Assembly: GCF_001591665.1 (NCBI RefSeq)
Contig: NZ_BCVI01000016.1
Span: 1-64,000, forward strand
Origin: Neobacillus soli NBRC 102451
Lineage (GTDB): Bacteria; Bacillota; Bacilli; Bacillales; Cytobacillaceae
Reading direction: 5' to 3'
Length of the DNA stretch: 64,000 bases
Positions 36,472 through 46,663 of this stretch are shown here, in pieces (positions within the stretch are counted from its first letter, which is position 1; each line of letters opens with the position of its first letter). A program made the translations under genes and the position numbers. The notes below the pieces were generated by a model. That model worked only from the letters and a program-made list of their open reading frames with translations. It had not been told where the DNA came from and did no database searches.

Positions 36472-38235
36472 GTGAAGATCCATATCGTACAGAAAGGGGA
36501 TACTCTTTGGAAGATTGCCAAGAAGTACGGCGTGAATTTTGAAGAGCTGAAAAAGATGAATTCACAGCTCAGCAACCCTGATATGATTATGCCCGGTATG
36601 AAAGTAAAAGTCCCAACAACAGGTGGAACAGTAAAAAAAGAATCACCTGTGGGGACCCATAAACCAGGTACTACAATCAACTTAGGAGTTAAGAAAGAAA
36701 TGCCGCTTGCTGAGCACCCGTTTGCCAAAGAGAAACCAGTACCCATGAAGGAAATACCGAAAAAAGAAGTACCAATCAAAGAACAACCAATCATTAAAGA
36801 ACAACCCATCATAAAAGAACAACCAATTATAAAGGAAGCGCCAAAAACACCTTATACTCCAAAAATGCCTCTGCAAGTAGTCCCGGAAATCGATGTTAAC
36901 AATTATTACATGACCAACATGACAAATATGACCGTACCGCCGCCTAAACCCGCTAATATACTTCCAGAAGTTAAAGAAGTTCCGAAGAAAGAGATCCCTA
37001 TTCCGGTTCCACCGCCCGTACAAGAGGTGCCGTGTGAGATGCCGCAGGATTATTGTGTCCCAGTTACACCGGTAATGCCGGGTCCTGGTTTCTGTCCGCC
37101 TTTTGGTGGGGGGTTCCCAATGCCGATGCACACAATGCCGCCGATGATGCCGTACGCGCAAATGCAAGGTGCTCCTTATGCACCAAATATGGTACCACCT
37201 GGAATGGTGCATGGTAATCCGGGAGCTGCGCCAATCGGGACTGGTGCACCAATGATGCCTGGACAGTACTTTCATGATGAATCATCATCATTTATGCCGC
37301 AAATGCCTGTTATGAACCCGGGGTATAATCCAGGAGCAGTGATGGGTGGACAAAACCAATTCCAACAGCAGCCAATGGGAACACCTTACATGGACCCGGC
37401 AGCTTACGGTCAAATGCCAGCAGGGTACGGCCAGATGCCAGAAGGTTACGCCCAGCAAATGCCGGCAGGGTACGGTCAGATGCCAGAAGGCTACGGCCAG
37501 CAAATGCCAGGAGGGTACGGACAAATGCCAGAAGGCTACGGCCAGCAAATGCCAGCAGGTTACGGCCAGCAAATGCCAGGAGGGTATGGACAAATGCCAG
37601 AAGGCTACGGCCAGCAAATGCCAGCGGGTTACGGTCAAATGCCAGGAGGGTATGGCCAGATGCCGGCGGGCTACGGTCAAATGCCAGGAGGGTACGGCCA
37701 GATGCCAGAAGGTTACGGTCAGATGCCAGCGGGCTATGGCCAGGTGCCAGGAGGCTACGGCCAAATGCCAGGAGGCTATCCGATGGAAAGCTCAGTCGGA
37801 TTCCCGACAGCCCAAAATCCGGGTGGATTTGCTCCCGCAGCACCGCCAGGAACCGCGGCCAGAAATCCAGCGATAGGAAATCCGTACGGAATGGGCGCCC
37901 CATATGGTCAAATACCATATGGGTACCCGCAAATGAGCGGTCAGGCTTCACAAGGAATGGGCCCATCCATTGCCGCCTTTGAAACAGCAGAAATGGCTGG
38001 ACCTGCAAATCCACCTCAGGGGTTACCAGTAGGAACGGGTGCTTTAAGTGATTGCGGCTGTGGAGCAGCACCGGCAGAAATGCCGCAATTTGTTCCGCCT
38101 ACACCGCCGATTTACAGTGCACCATATACAGGACCTGTTAATGTGGCGCAGCCGCCTTATATGAACCCATATGGTATGGATCCGACTGGGTCGAATCCGT
38201 ACGGTATGCCAGGTTACCGTGATGAAAGCAATTAA
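36472..38235 (+). CDS. safA: Spore coat morphogenetic protein SafA
   Basis: 587 aa, much longer than the 387 aa B. subtilis protein. The N-terminal LysM domain ([18 protein letters not shown].., residues 2-46) targets the spore cortex/coat interface. Next come a Lys/Pro-rich linker with KEQPII repeats (about 100-125), a Pro/Met-rich region and 17 tandem MPxGYGQ repeats (about 315-437). It partners SpoVID and organises the inner coat. Start at GTG 36472 behind AGGAGGGG. The Gln-rich repeats fit transglutaminase cross-linking, known for SafA in B. subtilis (inference here). Confidence 0.9.
   Translation: MKIHIVQKGDTLWKIAKKYGVNFEELKKMNSQLSNPDMIMPGMKVKVPTTGGTVKKESPVGTHKPGTTINLGVKKEMPLAEHPFAKEKPVPMKEIPKKEVPIKEQPIIKEQPIIKEQPIIKEAPKTPYTPKMPLQVVPEIDVNNYYMTNMTNMTVPPPKPANILPEVKEVPKKEIPIPVPPPVQEVPCEMPQDYCVPVTPVMPGPGFCPPFGGGFPMPMHTMPPMMPYAQMQGAPYAPNMVPPGMVHGNPGAAPIGTGAPMMPGQYFHDESSSFMPQMPVMNPGYNPGAVMGGQNQFQQQPMGTPYMDPAAYGQMPAGYGQMPEGYAQQMPAGYGQMPEGYGQQMPGGYGQMPEGYGQQMPAGYGQQMPGGYGQMPEGYGQQMPAGYGQMPGGYGQMPAGYGQMPGGYGQMPEGYGQMPAGYGQVPGGYGQMPGGYPMESSVGFPTAQNPGGFAPAAPPGTAARNPAIGNPYGMGAPYGQIPYGYPQMSGQASQGMGPSIAAFETAEMAGPANPPQGLPVGTGALSDCGCGAAPAEMPQFVPPTPPIYSAPYTGPVNVAQPPYMNPYGMDPTGSNPYGMPGYRDESN
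37414..37782 (+). repeat. Coding minisatellite in safA, 17 units of MPxGYGQ(Q)
   Basis: Units of 21 or 24 bp encode MP(A/E/G)GYGQ with an occasional extra Gln. The A, E and G variants alternate. The copy number is likely variable between strains. The array makes several spurious long frames on the other strand. Confidence 0.9.
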
Positions 38236-39211
38236 TAGATCAGTGAACAAAAACGGAGACGATGATTATTTTGATCGTCTCCTCTCTTATTTTCAGTCAC
38301 AATTTTATGAAAGAATCATTGGGTTGATTCCAATTCGTAAGAGCGTATTTTTGCTAAAAACGAAGAAAAATACTTATATCATTAAAGGGTATCGTACGAA
38401 CAGCAGGCTTAGACTTCAAGAAGCCTTTACAACCACACTTAGAAGAGAAGGATTTACCAAGGCTTATTTATTCTTAGCTCCTCCAGTGAAAGAGCAACTT
38501 TTTTTTGAAGGGACTTACTTTGGCTGTATCGAGTACATTGCTCCCAATAAAATCGATTTTTCGTTTCATTCTCAAAAAAACCGCCTGGATGGAACGGAGT
38601 TGTTAAACCAATTCCATAACACAACAGCATCATTTGCCGCCCGGTATCGAACCTTACTCCCAAATGGCCGCCTCATTGAAAAATGGACGGAGCGCCTTCA
38701 TGTTTTTTCAACTAATATTCCCTTTCTCGGCTATTTTATCAACGAACCGTTCATCTCGGAAATCGTGTCCTGGGCAAAATGGTCGCTTGCAGGTATGGAA
38801 AAACACCAAGCCTTTTTTAAAAAGGAACCCGTTGTCATCCTTCACGGCGATGTTGCTCATCACAATTTTTTAAGGGATACTTTGGGGCAGTTACATTTAA
38901 TTGATTTTGATTTAATCAGTATTGGACCTGCTTCAATGGATTATTTACAATATGCAAATCGGATTCTTCCCTTTATCGACTGGTCATTTGAAAGGCTGGC
39001 GAGCCATAAACATATTAAGAAATATTTACATGAAAGGGCTTTTTTATTTGCCTTAGCTTATCCGGCCGATATTTTTCGGGAATGGAACCGAATGATCCGC
39101 GAAAAATCGTACAATGATCCGGTGAAATATAAGCAGGTGATGGATTTAACGATTGGCCAGTTTTATGCCAGAAAAAAATTTATCGACCATTTAAAGGATT
39201 TATTGGACTGA
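38222..39211 (+). CDS. Phosphotransferase-fold protein, YsxE/CotS-like paralogue with intact motif
   Basis: 329 aa aminoglycoside-phosphotransferase-fold protein. The catalytic motif is [12 protein letters not shown] (about residues 216-227) and the metal-binding motif HLIDFDLI (about 237-244). The N-lobe has a Lys in YIIKGY that could bind ATP. It overlaps the 3' end of safA by 14 bp, so it is co-expressed in the mother cell. The substrate is unknown; choline/aminoglycoside-type and spore-coat CotS-type kinases are the nearest known groups. Its catalytic residues are intact, unlike those of YsxE at 26-1066. Confidence 0.82.
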   Translation: MKAINRSVNKNGDDDYFDRLLSYFQSQFYERIIGLIPIRKSVFLLKTKKNTYIIKGYRTNSRLRLQEAFTTTLRREGFTKAYLFLAPPVKEQLFFEGTYFGCIEYIAPNKIDFSFHSQKNRLDGTELLNQFHNTTASFAARYRTLLPNGRLIEKWTERLHVFSTNIPFLGYFINEPFISEIVSWAKWSLAGMEKHQAFFKKEPVVILHGDVAHHNFLRDTLGQLHLIDFDLISIGPASMDYLQYANRILPFIDWSFERLASHKHIKKYLHERAFLFALAYPADIFREWNRMIREKSYNDPVKYKQVMDLTIGQFYARKKFIDHLKDLLD

Positions 39212-39289
39212 ATGAAATCCTCCGGAAAATAACACCCTAGTAAAGAGCATGTCATGATGCTCAGGATGTTAATTAAGGGGGTTTTTCGC

Positions 39290-39988
39290 TTGAACAAGAA
39301 ACAGTGGATGATTCCTCTTTCAGCCGTAATGATGATTGGACTAGCGGGATGTACAAGTGATACTAATCGTACGGGTGTTAGTGAAAAAAACAACAACAAT
39401 CCGCTGAGGCCGGTTGGATATTACTCCAACGAAAACCACCCAACCAATGATAATGAGCTGCTTAGAGATAATGATGGAGCGCTAACAGAAATAATGGATC
39501 ATACGCTCGGGGACGAGGATAATGTAACAAATGAACAAAATAGAAGGCAGATGCAAACAAGGGATGAAAATGGCAATCCCAAGAATCCTACGACACCGTT
39601 AGCATCGAAAGACCGAAATTTTTTCCAACGGGATAATCGTTTTAGTACAAGTGATATGAACTATCACGGCCATCTCAATAAACAAATTGGAAAAACAGGT
39701 ATTTCTACGGACCCTAAGTTCCAGGATAATTTCTCCAATAAAATCAGGAGTAAAGTGGCAAAGATAAATAATGTACAGGATGTAAGGTCCGTTGCCTACG
39801 GAAATACGGTGATTGTTTCGGTGAATTTAGCTGATAATAGCAAAGCCGCCGCCACAAAACAAGCAATCAGAAATGTGGTTAAGCCTTATGCGGACGGAAG
39901 AACGATAACTGTCCTCACGGATGAGGGCACCATCGGCCGCGACCGTAACATCAGAAATGATACCCAGCGCAACAAGGGCGGGAGCTAA
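39290..39988 (+). CDS. YhcN/YlaJ-family spore lipoprotein
   Basis: 232 aa. The signal peptide ends in the lipobox MIGLAGC (Cys at about 21). The C-terminal domain (about 130-222) has the family pattern of alpha/beta repeats ending with the VVKPYADGRTITVLTDEG region. It corresponds in place to coxA of B. subtilis, a spore cortex lipoprotein. TTG 39290 is chosen because of the AAGGGGG site upstream and the signal peptide; ATG 39254 is less likely. A terminator hairpin follows at 40001-40033. Confidence 0.85.
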   Translation: MNKKQWMIPLSAVMMIGLAGCTSDTNRTGVSEKNNNNPLRPVGYYSNENHPTNDNELLRDNDGALTEIMDHTLGDEDNVTNEQNRRQMQTRDENGNPKNPTTPLASKDRNFFQRDNRFSTSDMNYHGHLNKQIGKTGISTDPKFQDNFSNKIRSKVAKINNVQDVRSVAYGNTVIVSVNLADNSKAAATKQAIRNVVKPYADGRTITVLTDEGTIGRDRNIRNDTQRNKGGS

Positions 39989-40000
39989 ATTCCTTTTGAA

Positions 40001-40033
40001 AAAGAGCAAAGCTTTTCGGGCTTTGTTCTTTTT
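40001..40033 (+). terminator. Terminator after the spore lipoprotein gene
   Basis: AAAGAGCAAAG pairs with CTTTGTTCTTT (one G.T) around a TTTTCGGG-type loop, then a T run. Confidence 0.75.
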
Positions 40034-40117
40034 TCGTACGCAAGGATAAAAAGGCAAAATAAGGCTAAACTAGTACTGCAAAGATTGTTCAATTTTTAAC
40101 AATAAGAGGTGAGTAGC

Positions 40118-40672
40118 ATGAGGTATCATTGGATAGCAATAGGTCGGTACAGTTTTGCCGTATTCGCTGTTCTGCTCTTCATGTTTACCGGCGTGGCCCC
40201 GGAAATGATGAAATCTGGCTCTGCTGCACAACCGGATAGCCATCAAACACAAGCAAAGAAGGAACCGCGCTACTTGACGGTAGTTTTAGAAAAATACTAT
40301 TTGGATGGAGAAATAAGTCAGGAAGTAGTCCAAGAGAAATGCTGGTCAATGGAGAATTTCTGGGCTAAGTACGACCAATGGCAGCTTATTGACAGCGATG
40401 AATCGACAATGGTCTTTAGGAAACAAGTTAACGATATATCACCATTGCTGAAGGCAAATGGCTTTTTTGGGATAAGTGATAATGGTGTTTTGACTATTTT
40501 TAATGGCAGGCCCGGCCAATCCCGAATCATTCAATCTTTTTTTCAATTAGATATTATGAAGCTGGAAAGCAAAAAGCAAGAAGAGTTGATTCAAGGCATC
40601 CCCATTAAATCAAAAGATCATTATGTAGAGGTTTTAGAAACTTTTAAGCCTTATTCGATAAAAAAAGAATAG
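40118..40672 (+). CDS. bofC: BofC, regulator of the sigma-K checkpoint
   Basis: 184 aa. A signal peptide or TM anchor (residues about 8-30) is followed by the family region (KYYLDGEISQEVVQEKCWSM..) and a C-terminal domain. BofC restrains the forespore signalling protease SpoIVB in B. subtilis, thereby delaying SpoIVFB activation; the spoIVFA/FB genes are in this window. ATG 40118 behind AAGAGGTG is preferred to the in-frame GTG 40109. A terminator follows. Confidence 0.88.
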   Translation: MRYHWIAIGRYSFAVFAVLLFMFTGVAPEMMKSGSAAQPDSHQTQAKKEPRYLTVVLEKYYLDGEISQEVVQEKCWSMENFWAKYDQWQLIDSDESTMVFRKQVNDISPLLKANGFFGISDNGVLTIFNGRPGQSRIIQSFFQLDIMKLESKKQEELIQGIPIKSKDHYVEVLETFKPYSIKKE

Positions 40673-40683
40673 AAACTACTGCG

Positions 40684-40720
40684 AATCAGACTGACTTTTT
40701 ATTTCAGCCTGATTTTTTTT
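40684..40720 (+). terminator. Terminator after bofC
   Basis: AATCAGACTGA / TCAGCCTGATT stem with one mismatch and a 9-nt loop, followed by a T run. Confidence 0.8.
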
Positions 40721-40763
40721 GCTATTTTCTCGTTCTAACCACTTTTTTTCTGTCTAGCATAGG

Positions 40764-40841
40764 TTTATCGGCGAATTTACATGATTTATCGGCGAATTTA
40801 AGTAATTTATCAGCGAATTCACATGATTTATCAGCGAATCA
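40764..40841 (+). repeat. Tandem 21-bp repeat, four units of TTTATCRGCGAATT type
   Basis: The core starts at 40764, 40785, 40806 and 40827, an exact 21-bp period. The core is the same as in the array at 4580-4676. It sits between the bofC terminator and ruvA. Confidence 0.85.
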
Positions 40842-40967
40842 GCAAAACAGAATAATTCGACATTTTACCAAGGAACGATTTTCTTCAATTCCCCTGTTTA
40901 TTTATGTTAAAATGGTAGACAGCATGAATTTCACTGTAGTGGGTTCAATCTAGGGGAGAGAATACGA

Positions 40968-41579
40968 TTGTATGAATTTATAAAAGGAACCGTCGAGTTT
41001 GTCGGTCCAGAATATATTGTCATTGAGAACAATGGGATTGGCTATCAAATCGCTACGCCAAATCCGTTTATTTATGCGGGGAAAATCGAAACAATGATAA
41101 CTGTTTATACCTATCATTATGTTCGCGAAGATTTAATAGCCCTTTACGGCTTTGAAACAAGAGAAGAAAAAAAGCTTTTTACTAAATTATTAAATGTTTC
41201 GGGAATCGGGCCTAAAGGGGCGCTGGCCATCCTTGCTTCCGGCGAGGTCCAGCAGGTGGTAGCCGCGATTGAAAACGAAGATGAGAGCTTTCTAGTTAAA
41301 TTCCCGGGTGTCGGCAAAAAAACCGCCCGGCAAATGATTCTTGACTTAAAGGGAAAATTGCAGGATATCGTCCCAGATTATTTCCCGAATTTATTTAATG
41401 CCGATCAACTTTCATTAAATACGCAAGGAAGTAATACAGCCTTTGATGAGGCGGTTTTAGCATTGAAAGCGCTGGGGTATTCTGAAAAGGAAATTAAAAA
41501 GATTTCACCTGAGTTAAGAAAAGAACAGCTGTCAACAGACCAATACATTAAAAATGCACTAAAGCGGCTTTTAAAATAG
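40968..41579 (+). CDS. ruvA: Holliday junction helicase subunit RuvA
   Basis: 203 aa. N-terminal OB fold ([17 protein letters not shown]), two helix-hairpin-helix motifs ([13 protein letters not shown] and [13 protein letters not shown]), and a C-terminal UBA-like domain III ([17 protein letters not shown]) that contacts RuvB. It starts at TTG 40968 behind TAGGGGAGAG, in agreement with the family's short N-terminus. It is followed by ruvB after 13 bp. Confidence 0.97.
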   Translation: MYEFIKGTVEFVGPEYIVIENNGIGYQIATPNPFIYAGKIETMITVYTYHYVREDLIALYGFETREEKKLFTKLLNVSGIGPKGALAILASGEVQQVVAAIENEDESFLVKFPGVGKKTARQMILDLKGKLQDIVPDYFPNLFNADQLSLNTQGSNTAFDEAVLALKALGYSEKEIKKISPELRKEQLSTDQYIKNALKRLLK

Positions 41580-41592
41580 GTGGTGATGATGC

Positions 41593-42594
41593 ATGGAAGA
41601 GCGGATAATTTCTAGTGAAGTGACCGAGAGCGAGATTAGCTTGGAACAAAGCCTCAGGCCGCAAACCTTAAAGCAATACATTGGACAGGATCAGGTTAAG
41701 GATAATTTAGAAATTTTTATAAAGGCAGCAAGACTTCGCAAGGAAACGTTAGACCATGTACTCCTTTACGGCCCGCCGGGATTGGGGAAGACGACACTAG
41801 CGGTGATTATCGCGAATGAAATGGGTGTGAACATCCGCACCACTTCAGGACCGGCAATTGAAAGGCCTGGCGATTTAGCGGCGATTCTAACCGCACTTGA
41901 GCCAGGAGACGTTTTATTTATTGATGAAATTCACCGCCTGCAACGGACAATTGAAGAAGTGCTCTATCCGGCGATGGAGGATTTCTGCCTTGATATCGTG
42001 ATTGGCAAAGGCCCAAGTGCAAGATCTGTCCGCCTCGACCTGCCGCCATTTACGCTTGTTGGAGCGACAACAAGGGCAGGCTCCTTGTCCGCTCCGTTAC
42101 GGGATCGATTTGGAGTTTTAAGCCGTCTCGAGTATTATAAGGAAGATCAATTAAAAAATATTGTACTCAGAACCGCAGAATTGTTCGCTACTGAAATCGA
42201 TGACCTTTCAGCAGCCGAAATCGCTAGGAGAGCAAGGGGAACTCCAAGGATCGCCAATCGTCTCCTCCGCCGGGTGAGAGATTTTGCCCAAGTACGGGGA
42301 AATGGTACAATTGACAGTAAGATTGCGAACGAAGCGCTGGAACTCCTGCAGGTGGACCGGCTGGGCCTTGACCATATTGACCATAAATTGCTTAAAGGTA
42401 TCATTGAAAGGTTTAGGGGCGGCCCTGTTGGCCTAGATACGATTGCCGCATCGATTGGTGAAGAGGCGGAAACAATTGAAGATGTGTATGAACCATATTT
42501 ACTGCAGATTGGATTTTTGCAAAGAACCCCAAGGGGCAGGGTGGCAACCGCAGCGGTTTACCACCATTTCGGCATGCAGATGCCTGCCCAGTGA
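41593..42594 (+). CDS. ruvB: Holliday junction branch-migration ATPase RuvB
   Basis: 333 aa AAA+ motor. Walker A is [10 protein letters not shown] (about residue 60), Walker B is [11 protein letters not shown] and sensor 1 is GATTRAG; the winged-helix C-terminus is normal. It forms hexamers on both arms of the Holliday junction and moves it with RuvA. It is the second gene of ruvAB-queA-tgt-yajC. Confidence 0.98.
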   Translation: MEERIISSEVTESEISLEQSLRPQTLKQYIGQDQVKDNLEIFIKAARLRKETLDHVLLYGPPGLGKTTLAVIIANEMGVNIRTTSGPAIERPGDLAAILTALEPGDVLFIDEIHRLQRTIEEVLYPAMEDFCLDIVIGKGPSARSVRLDLPPFTLVGATTRAGSLSAPLRDRFGVLSRLEYYKEDQLKNIVLRTAELFATEIDDLSAAEIARRARGTPRIANRLLRRVRDFAQVRGNGTIDSKIANEALELLQVDRLGLDHIDHKLLKGIIERFRGGPVGLDTIAASIGEEAETIEDVYEPYLLQIGFLQRTPRGRVATAAVYHHFGMQMPAQ

Positions 42595-42630
42595 TTGGGT
42601 GATATTAATCAAGGATTAGGGTGTAACTAT

Positions 42631-43659
42631 ATGAAGGTAGATTTATTTGATTTTCATTTGCCTGAGGAATTAATTGCGCAAGTTCCGCTTAAAAACCGGA
42701 CAGACAGCAGATTAATGATCTTGGATAAACACACAGGCGAAATAAAGCATGAGGTATTTAAAAATATTAGCGAATATTTGCGTGAAGGGGATTGCCTTGT
42801 CTTAAATGATACAAAGGTACTTCCTGCACGCCTTTTTGGTGTCAAAAAAGATACAGGTGCCAAAATTGAGGTCCTTTTGTTAAAACAGCTTGAAGGGGAT
42901 CAGTGGGAGACGTTGATTAAGCCTGCTAAGCGTGTGAAAGAAGGAACGGAAATTGACTTCGGGAATGGACTGTTAACAGCCGTTTGTACAGGAACCTCTG
43001 ACCACGGTGGCAGGGTCTTGGATTTTAAATATGATGGTATTTTTTACGAGGTGCTCGACCAATTAGGTGAAATGCCGCTCCCGCCATACATAAAAGAGCA
43101 GCTTGATGACCGGGATAGATATCAAACGGTGTTTGCCCGTGAACCGGGTTCTGCGGCAGCACCGACAGCAGGTCTTCATTTTACGGAAGGCTTATTAACG
43201 GAAATTAAAGAAAAGGGTGTTCATATTGCGTTTATTACCCTTCATGTCGGGCTCGGGACCTTTAGACCTGTCAGTGTCGACGATGTTCTAGCGCACGATA
43301 TGCACTCGGAATTTTATATGGTAACAGAAGGAACGGCACGGCTTCTCAATGAAGTCAGGAGTAATGGCGGCAGAATCATTACCGTTGGGACTACCTCAAC
43401 CCGGACGTTGGAGACGATCGCCTCTGCCAATGATGGCCAATTTATTGAAGGCAGCGGCTGGACAAGTATCTTTATTTATCCAGGCTATTCGTTTAAGGCA
43501 ATCGATGGAATGATTACGAACTTTCATTTGCCGAAATCAACGCTAATCATGCTTGTCAGTGCGTTAGCGGGAAGAGAAAATGTTTTGCAAGCCTATCAAA
43601 CAGCTGTTTCTGAGCGGTATCGTTTTTTCAGCTTTGGTGATGCGATGCTTATCATCTAA
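42631..43659 (+). CDS. queA: S-adenosylmethionine:tRNA ribosyltransferase-isomerase QueA
   Basis: 342 aa, the family's usual length. It builds epoxyqueuosine from preQ1 on tRNA by transfer of the ribosyl part of S-adenosylmethionine. Family motifs include [45 protein letters not shown] and [13 protein letters not shown] 42631 is supported by homologue length; the frame stays open to 42595. The 195-bp gap to tgt carries the 110-nt repeat element. Confidence 0.97.
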   Translation: MKVDLFDFHLPEELIAQVPLKNRTDSRLMILDKHTGEIKHEVFKNISEYLREGDCLVLNDTKVLPARLFGVKKDTGAKIEVLLLKQLEGDQWETLIKPAKRVKEGTEIDFGNGLLTAVCTGTSDHGGRVLDFKYDGIFYEVLDQLGEMPLPPYIKEQLDDRDRYQTVFAREPGSAAAPTAGLHFTEGLLTEIKEKGVHIAFITLHVGLGTFRPVSVDDVLAHDMHSEFYMVTEGTARLLNEVRSNGGRIITVGTTSTRTLETIASANDGQFIEGSGWTSIFIYPGYSFKAIDGMITNFHLPKSTLIMLVSALAGRENVLQAYQTAVSERYRFFSFGDAMLII

Positions 43660-43663
43660 TGGT

Positions 43664-43773
43664 AAAGGGGTGGAGCGCCGCAAAAATGATCATTATAGAC
43701 AAAATTTGATGGAAGAATTACATTCTTCACGATGAAAAAGTCTAAGCTTTGCTCTGCTCACACCGCCTTTATT
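43664..43773 (+). repeat. 110-nt structured repeat element, copy B
   Basis: It starts five bases after the queA stop. The ends match copy A at 1701-1810. In this copy the ends pair as AAAGG/CCTTT, GGTG/CACC and GAGC/GCTC, without mismatch and with single-base bulges; the GGAGCGCCGCAAAA box is exact. The inner sequence differs, but it includes its own GAAGAAT..ATTCTTC hairpin (43712-43728). No open frame is found. A further 81 bp to tgt shows only the ribosome-binding site. Confidence 0.68.
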
Positions 43774-43839
43774 AGGTTACTACGGCTTGTTCACTGAATT
43801 TAGATGGAGGCCTGAAAAGTCATCTAGGTTTTACAATAG

Positions 43840-44994
<1,155 letters not shown>

Positions 44995-45023
44995 TAGATA
45001 ATTTTTGAAAGGAGGGAAACAAG

Positions 45024-45314
45024 ATGTCTGGAGGAATTGGTACAATTTTACCATTAATATTAATGTTTGTATTATTTTATTTCCTATTAATTCGCCCGCA
45101 GCAAAAGCGCCAAAAAGCTGTTAGGCAAATGCAAAGCGATTTAAAGAAGGGTGATAAAGTTGTCACGATTGGCGGGCTGCATGGTTTTGTAGACTCGATT
45201 GATGATAGCAACGTCGTTATTAAATGTGGAGACGGTAGCCGTCTAACATTTGACCGCAATGCAATCCGCGAAGTAACAGCCGCTGGTGAAGGAAGCGTAA
45301 GCCTTTCAAAATAA
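45024..45314 (+). CDS. yajC: Preprotein translocase subunit YajC
   Basis: 96 aa. A TM segment (residues about 7-24) is followed by the signature FLLIRPQQKRQK and the VVTIGGLHGFV region. It associates with SecDF, which is encoded 3.5 kb downstream here. It is the last gene of the ruvAB-queA-tgt-yajC cluster before a perfect palindromic terminator. Confidence 0.96.
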   Translation: MSGGIGTILPLILMFVLFYFLLIRPQQKRQKAVRQMQSDLKKGDKVVTIGGLHGFVDSIDDSNVVIKCGDGSRLTFDRNAIREVTAAGEGSVSLSK

Positions 45315-45322
45315 TTGCAAAC

Positions 45323-45350
45323 AAAAGGGAAGCCCTAGGGCTTCCCTTTT
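45323..45350. terminator. Bidirectional terminator between yajC and the YrzE-like gene
   Basis: AAAAGGGAAGCCC / GGGCTTCCCTTTT, with a 2-nt centre, perfectly palindromic, between convergent genes. Confidence 0.9.
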
Positions 45351-45352
45351 GT

Positions 45353-45730
45353 TTATACGGATCTTCTTGAGTTGTTTGTTGAAATATTCACCCCTAATAT
45401 TCCACCCATCATGGCAATTAAGGTATAGCAGGTGTGATAGATTACTTGTTCAACGTTAAAGAGGCGATCATAGCCTAAGTATTGAAACAAAAAGACGGCA
45501 AGCGAATAAATTAGCCCTGTTAAGCCACCGATAAGCCAGCCATTTTCTTTGTGCTTTCCGCCGGATAGAAAACCGCCTCCAAACAGCCCGATGAATGATA
45601 ATGCCGTAATGATGTATTGAAGTGATACTTCCTTAGCGGACGTAAATCTGAGTATAAAGGCAAAAATAAGGCTGCTTAACACGGCGAAAACCAGGATAAA
45701 AATTAATCCATACAAAATTGAAGTACCCAA
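45353..45730 (-). CDS. yrzE: YrzE-like TIGR04086 family membrane protein
   Basis: 125 aa with four hydrophobic segments (about residues 7-28, 38-55, 62-84 and 92-115). It sits between yajC and the DUF421 gene, as yrzE does in B. subtilis. The function is unknown. The canonical start is TTG 45730, but the strong site GGGAGGGGG lies 20-odd bases further up and would fit an ATT codon at 45751 that adds IKIESKS; see findings. It is one of four minus-strand genes outside the pilus block. Confidence 0.8.
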   Translation of the reverse strand: MGTSILYGLIFILVFAVLSSLIFAFILRFTSAKEVSLQYIITALSFIGLFGGGFLSGGKHKENGWLIGGLTGLIYSLAVFLFQYLGYDRLFNVEQVIYHTCYTLIAMMGGILGVNISTNNSRRSV

Positions 45731-45978
45731 GCTTTTCGATTCGATTTTAATCTCCCCCTCCCGTTACCTTCAGGCTGACATCCATATTCTTATTTTTTTG
45801 ATGGTCAAACCTTCATAACAGTTTCTTTCCTAGTACAAGCGTATTCATGAAACGCTAAAAATAGAATGAAAACTTCTACCCAATTCATAATAAGAATGAT
45901 GAATGGTATTTAATTCCACTAATCTTTTTGCACGATATGGCAGACAATATATTTGAATGTAAAAAAGGGGCGACAGTT

Positions 45979-46638
45979 GTGGAAGAATATCTAACGATTG
46001 TGTTTCGAACACTATTTTTATATACGCTTATCCTAGTCATTTTTCGAATCATGGGGAAAAGGGAAATCGGCGAATTAAGCATTCTTGACCTGGTGGTCTT
46101 TATCATGATTGGTGAATTGGCGGTTGTGGCCATTGAAACAAATCATTCTCCTTTATTCCATACGGTCCTTCCGATGGTGTTATTAATGCTGATTCAAATC
46201 ACGCTCGCTTTACTATCATTAAAAAGCAAAAAGTTTCGAAACCTTATTGACGGGAAGCCCAGCATTATTATTAATAGGGGGAAAATAGATGAATCGGCGA
46301 TGCGGAAGCAGCGGTACAATTTTGATGATTTAATGACCCAGCTTCGGGAAAAGAACATTCGCAGTATTGCAGACGTGGAGTTTGCCATTTTAGAATCATC
46401 TGGAAGCCTATCGGTCATTGAGAAATTGAAAAATAGCAAGGAAGAACCACAGCAGGGTGATATTACCATCCCGTTAATACTCGATGGTTCCATAGAAGAA
46501 GAAAATTTAAAAAGTATTAATAAAACAAATTTATGGCTTCGACAGGAATTGAAAAAAAAAGGCTACCGCGATGTTAAACAGATTTCTTTTTGCAGTTATG
46601 AAAATGGAAAATTCTTCATTGACTTGCAGGATGAATAA
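45979..46638 (+). CDS. yrbG: DUF421 membrane protein, YrbG-like
   Basis: 220 aa. Three N-terminal TM segments (residues about 10-30, 38-56 and 61-80) are followed by a DUF421 cytoplasmic domain containing [13 protein letters not shown] and [18 protein letters not shown]. The family (YetF/YdfS) is linked to spore germination in some members; the precise role is unknown. GTG 45979 behind AAAAGGGGCG is preferred to ATG 45928. The 250 bp before it show no conserved signal apart from its ribosome-binding site. A shared terminator follows. Confidence 0.88.
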   Translation: MEEYLTIVFRTLFLYTLILVIFRIMGKREIGELSILDLVVFIMIGELAVVAIETNHSPLFHTVLPMVLLMLIQITLALLSLKSKKFRNLIDGKPSIIINRGKIDESAMRKQRYNFDDLMTQLREKNIRSIADVEFAILESSGSLSVIEKLKNSKEEPQQGDITIPLILDGSIEEENLKSINKTNLWLRQELKKKGYRDVKQISFCSYENGKFFIDLQDE

Positions 46639-46663
46639 AAAAAGACACAACTGTGTCTTTTTT
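46637..46663. terminator. Bidirectional terminator between yrbG and spoVB
   Basis: AAAGACAC / GTGTCTTT stem flanked by A tract and T tract, between convergent genes. Confidence 0.85.

Noticed and set aside
37310..38071. Long minus-strand frames (up to 253 aa) opposite safA
   Set aside because: They result from the coding minisatellite read on the other strand; the proteins are low-complexity mirrors of the repeat.
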